Shown piece after piece: positions 1 to 10,030 of a DNA stretch of 64,000 nucleotides. The DNA is taken from NCBI RefSeq assembly GCF_900115345.1, contig NZ_FOWC01000005.1, forward strand, positions 434,001 through 498,000, read 5' to 3'. This stretch comes from Amycolatopsis rubida. Lineage in GTDB: Bacteria; Actinomycetota; Actinomycetes; Mycobacteriales; Pseudonocardiaceae. A model generated the notes under the pieces. That model was not told the origin of the DNA. It did not search any database and saw only the letters and a list, made by a program, of their open reading frames with translations. The position numbers and the translations under genes are program-made. Every line of letters starts with the position of its first letter. Position 1 is the stretch's first letter.

Positions 1-185
1 CCGAGCGCGAGGCGGGCGTGGTCCGGCTGCGCTTCGGCCTCACCGACGGCCAGCCGCGCACCCTCGACGAGATCGGCCAGGTCTACGGAGTCACGCGCGA
101 GCGGATCCGGCAGATCGAGTCGAAGACGATGTCGAAGCTGCGCCACCCGTCGCGTTCGCAGGTGCTGCGCGACTACCTGGACTGA
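1..185 (+). CDS. sigA: Principal RNA polymerase sigma factor, C-terminal end (partial)
   Basis: The frame starting at base 3 gives the last 60 residues of a sigma-70 factor and ends at TGA 183-185. It contains all of region 4.2, with the helix-turn-helix reading [18 protein letters not shown], which contacts the -35 promoter element. The ending RDYLD is typical of group 1 housekeeping factors (SigA/HrdB). The tail of the second factor in this window, at 36.3 kb, is different (RAYAS). The N-terminal part lies outside the window. A strong intrinsic terminator follows directly. The family assignment is near certain; calling it SigA rather than another group 1 factor rests on the DYLD tail. Confidence 0.93.
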
Positions 186-203
186 GCTTCTCCGGTTCCC
201 GCG

Positions 204-247
204 AGAAACCCCGCCCCGCACTCCGCGGCGGCGGGGTTTCTGCGTTT
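204..247 (+). terminator. Intrinsic terminator after sigA
   Basis: Bases 204-215 (AGAAACCCCGCC) pair perfectly with 230-241, giving a 12-bp stem with a 14-nt loop. A short T-rich tail (GCGTTTT) follows. It starts 18 bases after the sigma factor stop codon. Confidence 0.85.
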
Positions 248-800
248 TACCGACAACGACGCCCGCGGCATCGGCCCGGCATTTCCGCGAAATCCTTCCT
301 TCGTCTGACCACAGTGGACGCCGGCCAGTCCGGAAAACTCGGAGACACCGGGTCCCGATGCGAATTACGCTGCGCCGCAAGAGTAATTCGCGCAGTGCGT
401 CGCGGCGGGCGAACGTGCATCCGAACGTGCGGCTCGCGGAGCCTCGGAGCGGCGAGCGTCGCGCACGTGTCCGTTTCCCGTTCACAACCGTTCACCCGGA
501 ACCCCGGAACCGTTCCGGAACACTCATCGCCGGTGCACGGTCGCGCACCCACCGCGACACTGGGACCCGGGCAAGGGGCTAAAGTCGGTTGTTCTCCCCC
601 CGAACGCGAAAATCGTGATTGTTTGGTTGCCTGAAAACGAAGATCGCACCGGCTGATCGCCATTAGGCTGCGCCCACAACGAGCGTCAGTATTGGAAGGC
701 AGCACCGCCCAGTGTTTTCGACGAAAACTCAATCGCGAGCGAGCCAGGGATGCCCGGCGGCGCGGAGCGGATCCTCCGGCCCCGGTGAAGCGAGGCAACT
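248..800. other. Intergenic region before the peptide transporter operon
   Basis: About 550 bases without a convincing gene. Short open frames exist on both strands but resemble no family and show no ribosome-binding site. A patch richer in A and T around 595-670 is the likely promoter area for the operon starting at 801. I could not pick out a confident -35/-10 pair. A copy of the short palindrome TCCACAGTGGA (first base missing here) lies at 309-319. Confidence 0.5.
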
Positions 801-1778
801 GTGATCGGGTTCCTCCTCCGCAGACTCGTCAACTACATCGCCCTGTGCCTCGTCGCGACCTTCGCGGCGTTCTCCTTGGCGTCGCTGTCGTTCAGCCCGC
901 TGGACGCGCTCAAGCTGCGCAATCCGCCTGCTCCGCAGGCGACCATCGACGCCAAGGCCGCCGAACTGCACCTGGACCAGGCGATCCCGCACCGGTTCTT
1001 CACCTGGCTGGGCGGCGTGTTCCAGGGCGACTTCGGCCGCACCGTCGCCGATCAGGCGATCACCGACGAACTGTTCCGCCGCGCGGGCGTGAGCCTGCGG
1101 CTGTTCCTGCTCGGGATCACGATCGGCATCATCATCGGCGTGCTGGTCGGCGTGATCAGCGCGATCCGGCAGTACAAGATCAGCGACTACATCGCCACCA
1201 CGTTCTCCTTCGTGGTGCTGTCGACGCCGGTGTTCGTGATCGCCACGATCCTCAAGGCGGGCGCGCAGTCGGTCAACGACAACCTGATCGACGGCTACCA
1301 GTTCTTCATCGTGCAGGGCGAGGGCGGCGCGGTCGACGGCGGTTTCGGCGACGTCCTGCTCGACCGGCTGCAGCACATCATCGTGCCGACCCTGGCGATC
1401 GTGCTGACCCAGGTCGCCTACTACAGCCGCTACCAGCGTTCGGCGATGCTCGACGTGCTCGGCTCGGACTTCCTGCGCACCGCGCAGGCCAAGGGCCTCA
1501 CCCGCAGGCGCGCGCTGTTCAAGCACGGCCTGCGCACCGCGCTGATCCCGATGGCGACGCTGTTCGCGTTCGGCTTCGGCCTGCTCATCACCGGCGGCGT
1601 CTTCACCGAGAAGATCTTCGGCTGGTACGGCATGGGCGACTGGCTGGTGACCGGCATCCAGAAGCAGGACACCAACATCGTCACCACCGTGACCCTGTTC
1701 ATCGCGATCTGCGTGCTGCTCGCCGGCTGGCTCGCGGACGTGCTCTACGCCGCGCTCGACCCGAGGGTGAGGATCTGA
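801..1778 (+). CDS. Oligo/dipeptide ABC transporter permease, DppB/OppB type
   Basis: A 325-residue inner-membrane permease that would form half of the channel of a peptide importer. It has an N-terminal membrane helix ([14 protein letters not shown]) typical of the DppB/OppB/GsiC family, several further hydrophobic segments, and the cytoplasmic coupling loop around residues 225-245 ([20 protein letters not shown]), which matches the EAA motif that contacts the ATPase. The GTG start at 801 is preceded by a purine-rich AAGCGAGG. The stop codon overlaps the next start (TGATG at 1776-1780), so the two permeases are translationally coupled. The true substrate could be dipeptides, oligopeptides or another small molecule; the sequence does not decide. 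Confidence 0.9.
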   Translation: MIGFLLRRLVNYIALCLVATFAAFSLASLSFSPLDALKLRNPPAPQATIDAKAAELHLDQAIPHRFFTWLGGVFQGDFGRTVADQAITDELFRRAGVSLRLFLLGITIGIIIGVLVGVISAIRQYKISDYIATTFSFVVLSTPVFVIATILKAGAQSVNDNLIDGYQFFIVQGEGGAVDGGFGDVLLDRLQHIIVPTLAIVLTQVAYYSRYQRSAMLDVLGSDFLRTAQAKGLTRRRALFKHGLRTALIPMATLFAFGFGLLITGGVFTEKIFGWYGMGDWLVTGIQKQDTNIVTTVTLFIAICVLLAGWLADVLYAALDPRVRI

Positions 1779-2791
1779 TGGCCGCCCCATTGAACGAGGC
1801 CGACCTCGCCGACTCGGCCGTCGCCGCCACCGAAACGGAGACCGGGCAGCAGAGCGGGAAGTCCTCCAGCCGCGGCAGGCTCGTCTCCCGCCGGTTCTTC
1901 CGCAACAAACTGGCCGTCGCCGGCCTGGTCGTGATCCTCCTGTTCTACGTACTGGCGTTCACCTACAGCTGGTATTCGCCGTGGGGCTACGACGAACTCG
2001 ACCCGGCCTCGACGCTGATGCCGCCGGACGGCACGCACTGGTTCGGCACCAACCAGATCGGCGGCGACATGTTCGCGCAGACCATGCGCGGGCTGCAGAA
2101 GTCGCTCACCATCGGCCTGCTGGCCGCGCTGTTCTCCACCGGCGTGGCCTCGATCGTCGGCTCCGCGGCCGGGTACTTCGGCGGCTGGACCGACCGGGTG
2201 TCGATGTGGGTCGTCGACCTGCTGCTGATCCTGCCGCCGTTCCTGATCATCTCGATCCTGTCGCCCGCTTTCCGCGGCAAGACCTGGCTGATCCTGGTCG
2301 GCCTGATCGCCCTGTTCCAGTGGATGATCACCGCCCGCATCGTCCGCGGCATGACGCTGACGCTGCGCGAGCGCGAGTTCGTGAAGGCCGCCAAGTTCAT
2401 GGGCCAGTCCCCGTGGCGGATCATCTTCAAGCACATTGTGCCGAACATGGCTTCGCTGCTGATCATCGACGCGACGATCAACGTCGGTGTCGCGATCATC
2501 ATGGAGACGTCGCTGTCGTTCTTCGGCTTCGGCGTGCAGGCGCCGGACGTTTCGCTGGGCACGCTGATCTCGGCGGGCTCCGACGCGGTCCGCACGTTCC
2601 CGTGGCTGTTCTACATCCCGGCCGGGTTCCTGGTGTTCACCGTGCTCGCGGTGAACTTCGTCGGCGACGGCCTGCGCGACGCGCTCGACCCGTCGTCCAG
2701 CCGGTCGCGGCGCAAGGAACGCAAGCGGATCAAGGAAAACACAGCGAAAACGTCCTCTTCTTCGCCGCAGACCGTGGGAGCAGAAGCATGA
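1778..2791 (+). CDS. Oligo/dipeptide ABC transporter permease, DppC/OppC type
   Basis: A 337-residue second permease. A hydrophilic N-terminus of about 45 residues rich in Ala, Thr and Ser is followed by the conserved OppC N-terminal segment ([19 protein letters not shown]). The [11 protein letters not shown] motif typical of DppC/OppC comes next. The membrane domain carries the coupling loop [20 protein letters not shown]. The basic C-terminal tail ([13 protein letters not shown]) is cytoplasmic. The start overlaps the previous stop by one base and its own stop overlaps the ATPase start (ATGA at 2788-2791). Confidence 0.9.
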   Translation: MAAPLNEADLADSAVAATETETGQQSGKSSSRGRLVSRRFFRNKLAVAGLVVILLFYVLAFTYSWYSPWGYDELDPASTLMPPDGTHWFGTNQIGGDMFAQTMRGLQKSLTIGLLAALFSTGVASIVGSAAGYFGGWTDRVSMWVVDLLLILPPFLIISILSPAFRGKTWLILVGLIALFQWMITARIVRGMTLTLREREFVKAAKFMGQSPWRIIFKHIVPNMASLLIIDATINVGVAIIMETSLSFFGFGVQAPDVSLGTLISAGSDAVRTFPWLFYIPAGFLVFTVLAVNFVGDGLRDALDPSSSRSRRKERKRIKENTAKTSSSSPQTVGAEA

Positions 2792-4920
2792 GCGCCGCAC
2801 TCGAGCTGAGCGCGGAAACGGGCAAGCCGACTGGCACCGTGCTTGAGGTTTCCGACCTCGAAGTGTCCTTCCCGTCCGAGTCCGGCCGCGTGCACGCGGT
2901 GCGCGGGCTGAACTACCAGGTCGCCGCGGGCGAGGTGCTCGGCATCGTCGGCGAGTCCGGTTCGGGCAAGTCGGTGTCGTCGCTGGCGGTGATGGGACTG
3001 CTGCCGCCGCAGGCGCGCGTGTCGGGCTCGATCCGGTTCCAGAACAGCGAATTGATCGGCAAGTCCGACACCGAATTGTCGAAGATCCGCGGCAAGAAGA
3101 TCTCGATGGTCTTCCAGGACCCGCTGTCCGCGCTGACCCCGGTGTACACCGTCGGCGCGCAGATCGCCGAAGCGCTGCTGGTGCACGGCAGGGGCACGAT
3201 CACCAAGCAGCAGGCGAACAACCGCGCGGTCGAACTGCTCGACCTGGTCGGCATCCCGAACGCGGCGGCGCGGGCGAAGGCGTTCCCGCACGAGTTCTCC
3301 GGCGGCATGCGCCAGCGCGCGGTGATCGCCATCGCGATCGCCAACGACCCGGACCTGATCATCGCCGACGAGCCGACCACCGCGCTCGACGTGACGGTGC
3401 AGGCGCAGGTGCTGGAGGTGCTGAAGACCGCGCAGGAGGTCACCGGCGCGGGCATCGTGATCATCACGCACGACCTCGGCGTGGTCGCCGGGTTCGCCGA
3501 CCGGCTGATGGTGATGTACGCCGGGCGCGCGGTCGAGCAGGGTCCGGTCGAAACTCTCTACGCCCAGCCGCGGATGCCGTACACGCTGGGCCTGCTCGGT
3601 TCGATCCCCCGCGTCGACGCGCGGGAGAAGCAGCCGCTGGTGCCGATCGAGGGCCAGCCGCCGTCGCTGGTGAACCTGCCGCGGGGCTGCCCGTTCTCGC
3701 CGCGCTGCCCGCTCGCGATCGACGCCTGCCGCACGGCTGAGCCGGAGCTGTTCACGATCACGCCGGGCAACCCGAACGCGCCGGTCGACACGACGCACCG
3801 GGCCGCCTGCATCCGCACCGAAGAACTCGCCCGTCCCGAAGCGGACGCCGCCGAGGTCTACGGCGCGGAGGTGATCGAGGAGGCCGCGGTCGCGTCCCTG
3901 CCGCGCACCCAGCGCTCGACCGTGCTGGACGTGCAGGACCTGCAGAAGCACTACGCGGTCAGCAAGGGCACTGTCTTCAAGCGCAAGGTCGGCGTCGTGC
4001 GCGCGGTCGACGGGATCACCTTCGACATCGTCGAGGGCGAAACCCTGGGACTGGTCGGCGAATCCGGCTGCGGCAAGTCGACCACGCTGATGGAGATCCT
4101 TGAGCTGGCGGCCCCGGCGCACGGTTCGGTCGCGGTGCTCGGCAAGGACGTGGCGAAGCTCGCGGGCAAGGACCGCAAGGCGATCCGCCGCGACCTGCAG
4201 GTGGTCTTCCAGGACCCGATGGCCGCGCTCGACCCGCGGCTGCCGATCGGCGACATCATCGCCGAGCCGATGGTGACGCACGGGTTCTCGAAGGAGCGCA
4301 TCGACCAGCGGGTGCCGGAACTGCTCGGGCTGGTCGGGCTGCGTCCCGAGCACGCCGACCGGTACCCGGCGGAGTTCTCCGGCGGGCAGCGCCAGCGCAT
4401 CGGCATCGCGCGGGCGCTCGCCCTGGAGCCGAAGCTGATCGTGCTCGACGAGCCGGTGTCCGCCCTCGACGTGTCGATCCAGGCCGGCGTGATCAACCTG
4501 CTGGACGAGCTGAAGGCCAAGCTGGGCCTGTCGTACCTGTTCGTGGCGCACGACCTGTCGGTGGTCCGGCACATCGCCGACCGCGTGGCCGTGATGTACC
4601 TCGGCAAGATCGTGGAGATCGGCGACGTCCGCACGGTGTTCGAGGCGCCGCAGCACCCGTACACGCAGGCGCTGCTGTCCGCGATCCCGATCCCGGACCC
4701 GGCCAAGGAACGCGAGCGCGGCCGGATCATCCTCACCGGCGACCTGCCCAGCCCGGCGAATCCGCCGTCGGGCTGCCGGTTCCGCACCCGGTGTTTCGTC
4801 TTCTCGCAACTGTCCGAAGAGGACAAGCGCAAGTGCGTCGATGTCGAGCCTCCGCGCGAATCCCGCGCGCAGGACCACGACGTCGCGTGCCACTACGCCA
4901 AAACCCGCGAAGTCGTGTAG
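2788..4920 (+). CDS. Fused double ABC ATPase for peptide import (DppD-DppF in one chain)
   Basis: One 710-residue protein carries two complete ATP-binding cassettes, which in many bacteria are separate proteins (DppD/OppD and DppF/OppF). First half: Walker A GESGSGKS near residues 55-62, signature FSGGMRQR, Walker [13 protein letters not shown], then the oligopeptide-transporter C-terminal Cys motif [15 protein letters not shown]. Second half: Walker A GESGCGKS, signature FSGGQRQR, Walker [13 protein letters not shown], and a second Cys motif GCRFRTRCF. All nucleotide-binding residues look intact in both halves. The ATG at 2788 overlaps the permease stop. The chain supplies both cassettes for the two permeases just upstream. 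Confidence 0.93.
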   Translation: MSAALELSAETGKPTGTVLEVSDLEVSFPSESGRVHAVRGLNYQVAAGEVLGIVGESGSGKSVSSLAVMGLLPPQARVSGSIRFQNSELIGKSDTELSKIRGKKISMVFQDPLSALTPVYTVGAQIAEALLVHGRGTITKQQANNRAVELLDLVGIPNAAARAKAFPHEFSGGMRQRAVIAIAIANDPDLIIADEPTTALDVTVQAQVLEVLKTAQEVTGAGIVIITHDLGVVAGFADRLMVMYAGRAVEQGPVETLYAQPRMPYTLGLLGSIPRVDAREKQPLVPIEGQPPSLVNLPRGCPFSPRCPLAIDACRTAEPELFTITPGNPNAPVDTTHRAACIRTEELARPEADAAEVYGAEVIEEAAVASLPRTQRSTVLDVQDLQKHYAVSKGTVFKRKVGVVRAVDGITFDIVEGETLGLVGESGCGKSTTLMEILELAAPAHGSVAVLGKDVAKLAGKDRKAIRRDLQVVFQDPMAALDPRLPIGDIIAEPMVTHGFSKERIDQRVPELLGLVGLRPEHADRYPAEFSGGQRQRIGIARALALEPKLIVLDEPVSALDVSIQAGVINLLDELKAKLGLSYLFVAHDLSVVRHIADRVAVMYLGKIVEIGDVRTVFEAPQHPYTQALLSAIPIPDPAKERERGRIILTGDLPSPANPPSGCRFRTRCFVFSQLSEEDKRKCVDVEPPRESRAQDHDVACHYAKTREVV

Positions 4921-4960
4921 CCACGATCCGTTGGCACACCAGAAGAAGGAAGGTAAACAC

Positions 4961-6652
4961 ATGCGACGGAGAATGGCCGCGATCGTGGCCCCCGTTGCCG
5001 CTCTGGGGCTCCTGCTCGCCGCTTGCGGCGGAGGCAGCGGCGGCGGCGACAAGGGTTTGCAGGACGCAGGCACCACGGGCGTCAAGACCTCGGACATCAA
5101 CGAGCAGCCGCTGGACAAGCTGAAGGACGGCGGCGACTTCAAGTGGCCGGTCGACCAGCTGCCGGACAACTGGAACTACTACCAGGTCGACGGCACGGTC
5201 CTGGACGGCGCGAACATGTTCGGCGCGATCCTGCCCTACCCGTTCCCGCAGAACGCGGACGCGACGGTCGGCCTGGACAAGAACTACCTGACCTCGGCCG
5301 AGATCGTCAGCAAGGACCCGCAGGTCATCGAGTACAAGATCAACCCGAAGGCCAAGTGGAGCAACGGACGCCAGTTCTCCTGGGAGGACTTCAGCGCGAT
5401 GACCACCGCGCTGAACGGCAAGAACACCGCCTACCAGGTCTCCAGCACCACCGGCTACGAGGACATCGCCAAGGTCGAGAAGGGCACTGACGACCTCGAC
5501 GTCAAGGTCACCTTCGCGAAGAAGTTCGCGGAGTGGAAGTCGCTGTTCTCGCCGCTGTACCCGAAGGAGGCGATGGCCGACGCCACCACCTTCAACAAGG
5601 GCTGGGCGCAGAAGGCGCAGATCACCGCGGGTCCGTTCAAGATCAAGAACGTCGACTACACCGCCAAGACCGCGGTGTTCGAGCGCGACCCGAACTGGTG
5701 GGGCGACAAGCCGAAGCTGGACACCGTGACCTACAAGGTCGTGGACCGTCCCGCGCTGGCGGACGCGTTCGCCAACGGGCAGATCGACTTCTACAACCTG
5801 AACAACGACATCAACGCGTTCAAGCGGGCCCAGTCCGACCCGAACGCGGTCGTGCGCCAGTCGACCTACCCCGACTACACGCACATGACGCTCAACGGCG
5901 CCTCGTCCTCGATCCTCGCGGACAAGGACCTGCGGCTGGCGGTCATGCGCGGCGTCGACACGGTGACCATCTCGAAGTCGATCCTCGGCCAGATGCAGAA
6001 GGACACCACGCCGCTGGGCAACCACCTCTACCTCAAGGGCTCCAAGACCTACGAGGACAACAGCGGCCAGTACAAGTTCGACGTGAACGCGGCCAAGGCG
6101 GAGCTGGACAAGCTCGGCTGGAAGCAGTCCGGCGACCTGCGCGCCAAGGACGGCAAGCAGCTGAAGCTGCGCCTGGTGATCCCGTCGGGCACCCCGATCA
6201 GCCAGCAGACCGGCCAGATCCTGCAGTCGCAGATGAAGGCGATCGGCGTGGGCATCGACATCGTGGCGGTCCCGTCGGCGGAGTTCTTCAAGAACTACGT
6301 GAACGTCGGCAACTTCGACCTCACGCTGTTCCGCTGGATCTCGAACTCGTTCCCGATCGGCGGCAGCAAGGGCATCTACTACCTCGACCCGAAGAACATC
6401 AACCAGAACTACGGGCACATCGGCAGCGACAAGCTGAACCAGCTGCTGGACACCGCCGCGCAGGAACTGGACGACACGAAGCGGGCCGCGGACATCAACG
6501 CCGCGGACAAGGAGATCTGGGCGCTGGGCCACCAGCTTCCGATCTTCCAGTCGACCGGTGCCTTCGCCGTTCGCAAGACGCTGGGCAACTTCGGTTCGCC
6601 GGGCTACGCGAACAACCCGTACGACTACACCAAGATCGGGTTCGTGAAGTAA
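4961..6652 (+). CDS. Peptide-binding lipoprotein of the ABC importer (SBP family 5)
   Basis: A 563-residue extracytoplasmic solute-binding protein. The start at 4961 is chosen because AGAAGGAAGG (4941-4950) sits at good spacing and it gives a clean lipoprotein signal: basic MRRR, a hydrophobic stretch, then the lipobox LLAAC with the lipidated Cys at residue 22, followed by a Gly/Ser linker. The remaining length and features (SNGRQFSWEDF, RDPNWWGDKPKLD) match the DppA/OppA family 5. It is the last gene of the operon, 40 bases after the ATPase, and is followed by a terminator. The ligand cannot be named from sequence. Confidence 0.92.
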   Translation: MRRRMAAIVAPVAALGLLLAACGGGSGGGDKGLQDAGTTGVKTSDINEQPLDKLKDGGDFKWPVDQLPDNWNYYQVDGTVLDGANMFGAILPYPFPQNADATVGLDKNYLTSAEIVSKDPQVIEYKINPKAKWSNGRQFSWEDFSAMTTALNGKNTAYQVSSTTGYEDIAKVEKGTDDLDVKVTFAKKFAEWKSLFSPLYPKEAMADATTFNKGWAQKAQITAGPFKIKNVDYTAKTAVFERDPNWWGDKPKLDTVTYKVVDRPALADAFANGQIDFYNLNNDINAFKRAQSDPNAVVRQSTYPDYTHMTLNGASSSILADKDLRLAVMRGVDTVTISKSILGQMQKDTTPLGNHLYLKGSKTYEDNSGQYKFDVNAAKAELDKLGWKQSGDLRAKDGKQLKLRLVIPSGTPISQQTGQILQSQMKAIGVGIDIVAVPSAEFFKNYVNVGNFDLTLFRWISNSFPIGGSKGIYYLDPKNINQNYGHIGSDKLNQLLDTAAQELDDTKRAADINAADKEIWALGHQLPIFQSTGAFAVRKTLGNFGSPGYANNPYDYTKIGFVK

Positions 6653-6672
6653 TCCTCCCCCAGCGGGGAACG

Positions 6673-6710
6673 AAGGAGCGGCGCGGACTCCCCGCGCCGC
6701 TCCTTCCTTT
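6673..6710 (+). terminator. Intrinsic terminator after the peptide transporter operon
   Basis: Bases 6673-6686 (AAGGAGCGGCGCGG) pair perfectly with 6692-6705. The stem is 14 bp with a 5-nt loop, followed by CCTTT. It closes the operon 20 bases after the binding-protein stop. Confidence 0.85.
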
Positions 6711-6732
6711 GTGGACAGTTAAGGTGATCCCT

Positions 6733-7668
6733 GTGCGGAAGTTCCTGCAATTGCGGCCGGTTCGGCACATCCTGGTGACGAGTGCGGTCGTGCTCCTCGC
6801 GTGCGCCGCGGTGTTCGTGGTGCAGCTGCTGGAGTTCAACAGCACCCGGCCGCGGCTGCAGGGACTGACAGCGACCGCGGCCGGGATCGTCGCCCGGGTC
6901 GACGGCAGCACGGTCACGGTGCGGTTCCCGGTGCCGAACCAGCCGGAAGCGAACGCGGCGGTCGAACTGGACACCACTCCCCCGCCGCCGGGCACGAAAG
7001 TTCCGGTTCGCTACGACCCGTCAGCCCCTTCGCGCGCGGTCACGACCGGTGCTTCGGCATTGGTGACCGCCGACCGCGCCTCGACGTACGCGACGGTCAC
7101 GGTGGTCGCGGTGCTCGCGATGCTTGCGGTGAACGGATTCCTGCTCTTCACGCGGTTCGTGCAGCCCTCTCGGCGCAAGGCGGGTACTTCGGTGCTGATG
7201 CGGCGGGTGAAGGTGCAGCGCGGGCTGCTGACGCGGTCGTGGCTGGAGACCGACACCGCCACGCCGCGGTGGATCCCGGTGTACTTCTCGCCGACGCTGA
7301 TCGGCCTGCCATCGCCTTCGCGCGTCGAAGTGCTGGGCGACCTGCGCACGGACCGCCACGTCGCCGTCCGTCTCGACGGCGAGGTGCTGTACCCGGCGGG
7401 CTCGGTGCGCACTGGCGAACCTCGCGGCCGCCGGCTGGACAACCCTTCCGAGCCGGACGAGCAACGCACACTCGCCGCGGCCACGCCGGTGCGGCTTGCG
7501 CGGCAGTTCCGTGCTGACCTGCCGGTGCTGGCGGTCGCTCCGGTCGTGGGCGCGTTTTGGGCGCTGGTCGACGGCAGCGGTTTCGCGGGCTGGCTGACCG
7601 TCAGCGTGCTGATCGCCGCGTTCGGGTTCTGGTGGGCCGCGCTGCGCGGCTCCGACCCGTCCCTCTGA
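6733..7668 (+). CDS. Membrane protein with DUF3592-like domain
   Basis: A 311-residue protein of unknown function. The GTG at 6733 is preferred because AAGG at 6721-6724 is well spaced; a second GTG at 6724 is possible. An N-terminal membrane helix (about residues 12-32) is followed by an extracytoplasmic small beta domain. That domain reads GIVARVDGSTVTVRFPV and later PPPPGTKVPVRYDPSAPSRA, the pattern seen in DUF3592 proteins. A second helix follows, then a soluble region and two closing helices (WLTVSVLIAAFGFWWAAL). It sits alone after a terminator and faces the convergent phosphotransferase gene. Confidence 0.6.
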   Translation: MRKFLQLRPVRHILVTSAVVLLACAAVFVVQLLEFNSTRPRLQGLTATAAGIVARVDGSTVTVRFPVPNQPEANAAVELDTTPPPPGTKVPVRYDPSAPSRAVTTGASALVTADRASTYATVTVVAVLAMLAVNGFLLFTRFVQPSRRKAGTSVLMRRVKVQRGLLTRSWLETDTATPRWIPVYFSPTLIGLPSPSRVEVLGDLRTDRHVAVRLDGEVLYPAGSVRTGEPRGRRLDNPSEPDEQRTLAAATPVRLARQFRADLPVLAVAPVVGAFWALVDGSGFAGWLTVSVLIAAFGFWWAALRGSDPSL

Positions 7669-7766
7669 CTCCAGCGCTCGCGTCGCCGCCCCCGCGATCA
7701 GCTCAAGCCGCAGCGGGGGTCGCACATCACGGCTGCGGGGAAACCCCGGGAACGTTTGCGGGCAGG

Positions 7767-8744
7767 TCAGGCTCCGGACTCCAGCGCCGCCAGGATTTCC
7801 GCCAGCTCCGGATACGACTCCTCGACCTTCCCCTCCTTGCCGAGCCGGTACCGCTCCAACCGCACCGCGCCGAGGTGGCGGGCTTCGTAGTACAACGCCC
7901 GCCGCCGCGCCGGCGGGGATGCGTCCGGCCGGCCGTAGGTGTCCCAGAACGAGTCCCGCTTCGAGCCCGTCTTCGCTGACGCCATGCGGATCGTCCAGTC
8001 CGCCGCCGGGTCGCCCCACCAGCTGCGGTCGTGGTCGAAGACTCCGACGATCTCCAGTTCCGGGGTCAGCATCACGTTCACGTGCCACAGGTCCCCGTGC
8101 AGCAGGCGCGGTTCGGTGATCTCGTCGAGCAGCGCGGCGTCGCGCCTCGCCCAAGCGGCCACCGCGCGCAGGTCCGCTCCGTCGAGGCCGAGGTCTTCGA
8201 CGTCAGCGGCGTTGTCCTCGAAGTACGCGATCAGCGCTTCGCTCCAGGTCGCGAAATGCGGTCCGGCCACGAGGCCGAAGCCGGGCCCGCGCACGTCGTG
8301 GACGGTGCGGGTGATTTCGCCGAGCTGATGGAAGTACGGCGTCCGCTCCCGCGGCTCGAAGCCAGCGAGGATTTCCGGTCCGGGCGCTCCGGGGAGAACG
8401 GCCTGCAGCACGTAATCGCGGCCGATGACCTGGTGGGTGAAGTCGGCGGCGAGCGTGCGCGGCATCAGCGGCGAGATCGGCGCGAAGTACGGCGCGGCAA
8501 GGTATTCGTTGCGCATGAACTGGGGCTCGATCCGGGTCTGGCGCGCCGGTTCCGGGGCGACGCGCAGGATCGCCGGGCCGTCGGCCAGCTCCACCCGGTA
8601 GGTGTTGTTGTACCCGCCCCATCCGATTTCGACGGCGGACCGCACACTGCTGCCGAGCGCACGACGGCAGAGCAGTTCGATCTGGTCGGCGGAGAGGGGT
8701 TGCTGGAACGCGTCCGAGGGCCGGTGTTGAGGCTGGAAGTCCAC
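7767..8744 (-). CDS. Aminoglycoside-phosphotransferase-like kinase (APH/ChoK fold)
   Basis: A 325-residue kinase-fold protein. The catalytic loop reads LLHGDLWHVNVML (Brenner motif HGDxxxxN) and the metal-binding Asp lies in GVFDHDRSWWGDPA; both are intact. The N-terminal lobe has VEIGWGGYNNTYRVEL, a nucleotide-loop region. The family phosphorylates small-molecule hydroxyls (aminoglycosides, choline, homoserine, hydroxyurea-like compounds), and the substrate here is unknown. The start is the GTG at 8742-8744. The gene lies just downstream of a small membrane protein on the same strand (21-bp gap), so co-transcription is possible. Confidence 0.8.
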   Translation of the reverse strand: MDFQPQHRPSDAFQQPLSADQIELLCRRALGSSVRSAVEIGWGGYNNTYRVELADGPAILRVAPEPARQTRIEPQFMRNEYLAAPYFAPISPLMPRTLAADFTHQVIGRDYVLQAVLPGAPGPEILAGFEPRERTPYFHQLGEITRTVHDVRGPGFGLVAGPHFATWSEALIAYFEDNAADVEDLGLDGADLRAVAAWARRDAALLDEITEPRLLHGDLWHVNVMLTPELEIVGVFDHDRSWWGDPAADWTIRMASAKTGSKRDSFWDTYGRPDASPPARRRALYYEARHLGAVRLERYRLGKEGKVEESYPELAEILAALESGA

Positions 8745-8765
8745 CGGGGCATCTTGGCACTCCGT

Positions 8766-9143
8766 TCAGGACAGCACGAATCCTTTACGGCTCAGCGAAT
8801 CCTCGATCCGCAGCCGTTCGAGGTCCCGGTCGGCGCCCTCGCGCACTCCGCCGAGCCGGTGTTCGACGCCGATCTCGCGGCAGGCGGTGACGAGCAGTTC
8901 GTCGTATGCCTGCCGGGTGCCGATCCGGCGCGCGGCGGGCGTTCCCGAGGGAAGCTGCGCGAGCGTCCGGCGTACCCGGCGCAGGTCGGCGGCCACCTGC
9001 TCTACCGGCGGTTCGGACGGTGCGGGACCGGCGCGTCGCCGACGCAGCCAGCGGTAGGCCGCCGGAAGGCGGAGGGCAGCCCAGAACAACGCCGAGGGTG
9101 CCACGCTGACCACGGCGAACAGCAGAACCGGACCGGCCGCCAT
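8766..9143 (-). CDS. Small membrane-anchored protein of unknown function
   Basis: 125 residues from ATG 9141-9143. An N-terminal hydrophobic helix (residues 4-28) is followed by a basic stretch (RWLRRRRAG). The C-terminal soluble part is mainly helical and charged, and reads GTRQAYDELLVTACREIGV. It resembles small conserved actinobacterial proteins of unknown role. The gene is followed on the same strand by the phosphotransferase and preceded by two small membrane-protein genes, so it may belong to one transcript starting near 9.9 kb. Confidence 0.65.
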   Translation of the reverse strand: MAAGPVLLFAVVSVAPSALFWAALRLPAAYRWLRRRRAGPAPSEPPVEQVAADLRRVRRTLAQLPSGTPAARRIGTRQAYDELLVTACREIGVEHRLGGVREGADRDLERLRIEDSLSRKGFVLS

Positions 9144-9152
9144 GCCCCGAGT

Positions 9153-9356
9153 CTAGCCGCGGCGGCGGTTGCGCGCCCGGTTCGCGAACAGCACCGCCAC
9201 ACCCGCGCCGAGCAGGACGATACTGGCGATCACGTGCAGCTGCGGCGGCAGCACCTGCAACTGCAGGAACCAGCTCGGGTGCCTGGATCCGGCGATCCGG
9301 TTGATCAGCCCGCCCGCGCCCTGCACCACCAGGAGAACGCCGATCAGCTCGATCAT
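9153..9356 (-). CDS. Small two-helix membrane protein
   Basis: 67 residues starting at ATG 9354-9356. It consists of two hydrophobic segments (about residues 3-22 and 40-58) and a short Arg-rich tail (NRARNRRRG). Its start overlaps the stop of the gene upstream (ATGA at 9353-9356), which argues for real translation coupled to that gene. No family recognised. Confidence 0.65.
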   Translation of the reverse strand: MIELIGVLLVVQGAGGLINRIAGSRHPSWFLQLQVLPPQLHVIASIVLLGAGVAVLFANRARNRRRG

Positions 9357-9922
9357 CGCGACGCCTCCTTTTTCGGCGCTGAGGAACCGAAAATCTCCTG
9401 CCACAACGGCCCGAAGACGAACCACAGTCCGGTGAGCGTGCCCAGCCGCGGCAGCCAGCCCCACAGCGGCTCGACGTGGCCCGGCTTGCCGACCACCAGG
9501 ATCGCGAGCAGCAGCAGCCCGGCGCTGATCGCGGAGGCCAGCACGCATTTGCCCCATTCGCGCCATTCCTTGCGGACCTTCGCGCGTCCGTACAGCTTCT
9601 CCGGACGCGGCCCGCCGGCGAACCGGTGCGCGAACCGCACGTCGGCCCACTCCACCATCGACGGCCCGAAGACCACCGAGAAGCCCAGGTACACCGCGGC
9701 CAGCCCGTGCGTGAGGTTCGGCTTCGCGCCGTTCATCAGGTCGATCACCGTGATCACCAGCAGCACCAGGTCGACCGCGGGCACCAGCGCCAGCAGCACG
9801 GTGCTGGCCTTCTGCTTGCGCAGCGCGTACCGGGTCAGCAGCCCGGCCGCGATGAAGACCCAGAACCCGATCTCGCACGCCACGATGGCGGCGGTCATCG
9901 GGCTGTTCACAAGCTCGTCCAT
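9353..9922 (-). CDS. Integral membrane protein of unknown function
   Basis: 189 residues with four hydrophobic segments: near residues 10-30, 40-62, 75-90 and, in the C-terminal half, ASAISAGLLLLAILVV, followed by a fifth weaker one. A polar loop in the middle carries PEKLYGRAKVRKEWREWGK. Similar proteins occur in actinomycetes without assigned function. It is divergent from the two-component pair starting at 10.03 kb. The shared 108-bp promoter region makes it a plausible target of that system (inference from position only). Confidence 0.7.
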   Translation of the reverse strand: MDELVNSPMTAAIVACEIGFWVFIAAGLLTRYALRKQKASTVLLALVPAVDLVLLVITVIDLMNGAKPNLTHGLAAVYLGFSVVFGPSMVEWADVRFAHRFAGGPRPEKLYGRAKVRKEWREWGKCVLASAISAGLLLLAILVVGKPGHVEPLWGWLPRLGTLTGLWFVFGPLWQEIFGSSAPKKEASR

Positions 9923-10030
9923 GGCTCCACTGTCGCGGGCGCGGGCGGCCGCGCGCGTCAGCGGACGGCACGATCGGGGGTCATCATTTCGTAGGACGAC
10001 CGGGCCGCCGCGGTGTGCTGTCATGGTCGG

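Noticed and set aside
314-634. Small plus-strand ORFs before the peptide transporter operon
   Set aside because: No family resemblance, no ribosome-binding site and strongly Arg-rich; treated as intergenic.
2611-5169. Very long minus-strand open frame (over 800 codons) opposite the transporter ATPase gene
   Set aside because: A product of GC bias: it mirrors the wobble positions of the real ABC ATPase gene, is rich in Arg, His, Asp and Gly, and resembles no family.
7669-7766. Weak hairpin between the DUF3592-like and phosphotransferase genes as a terminator
   Set aside because: Only about seven base pairs with a long loop and no T-run.
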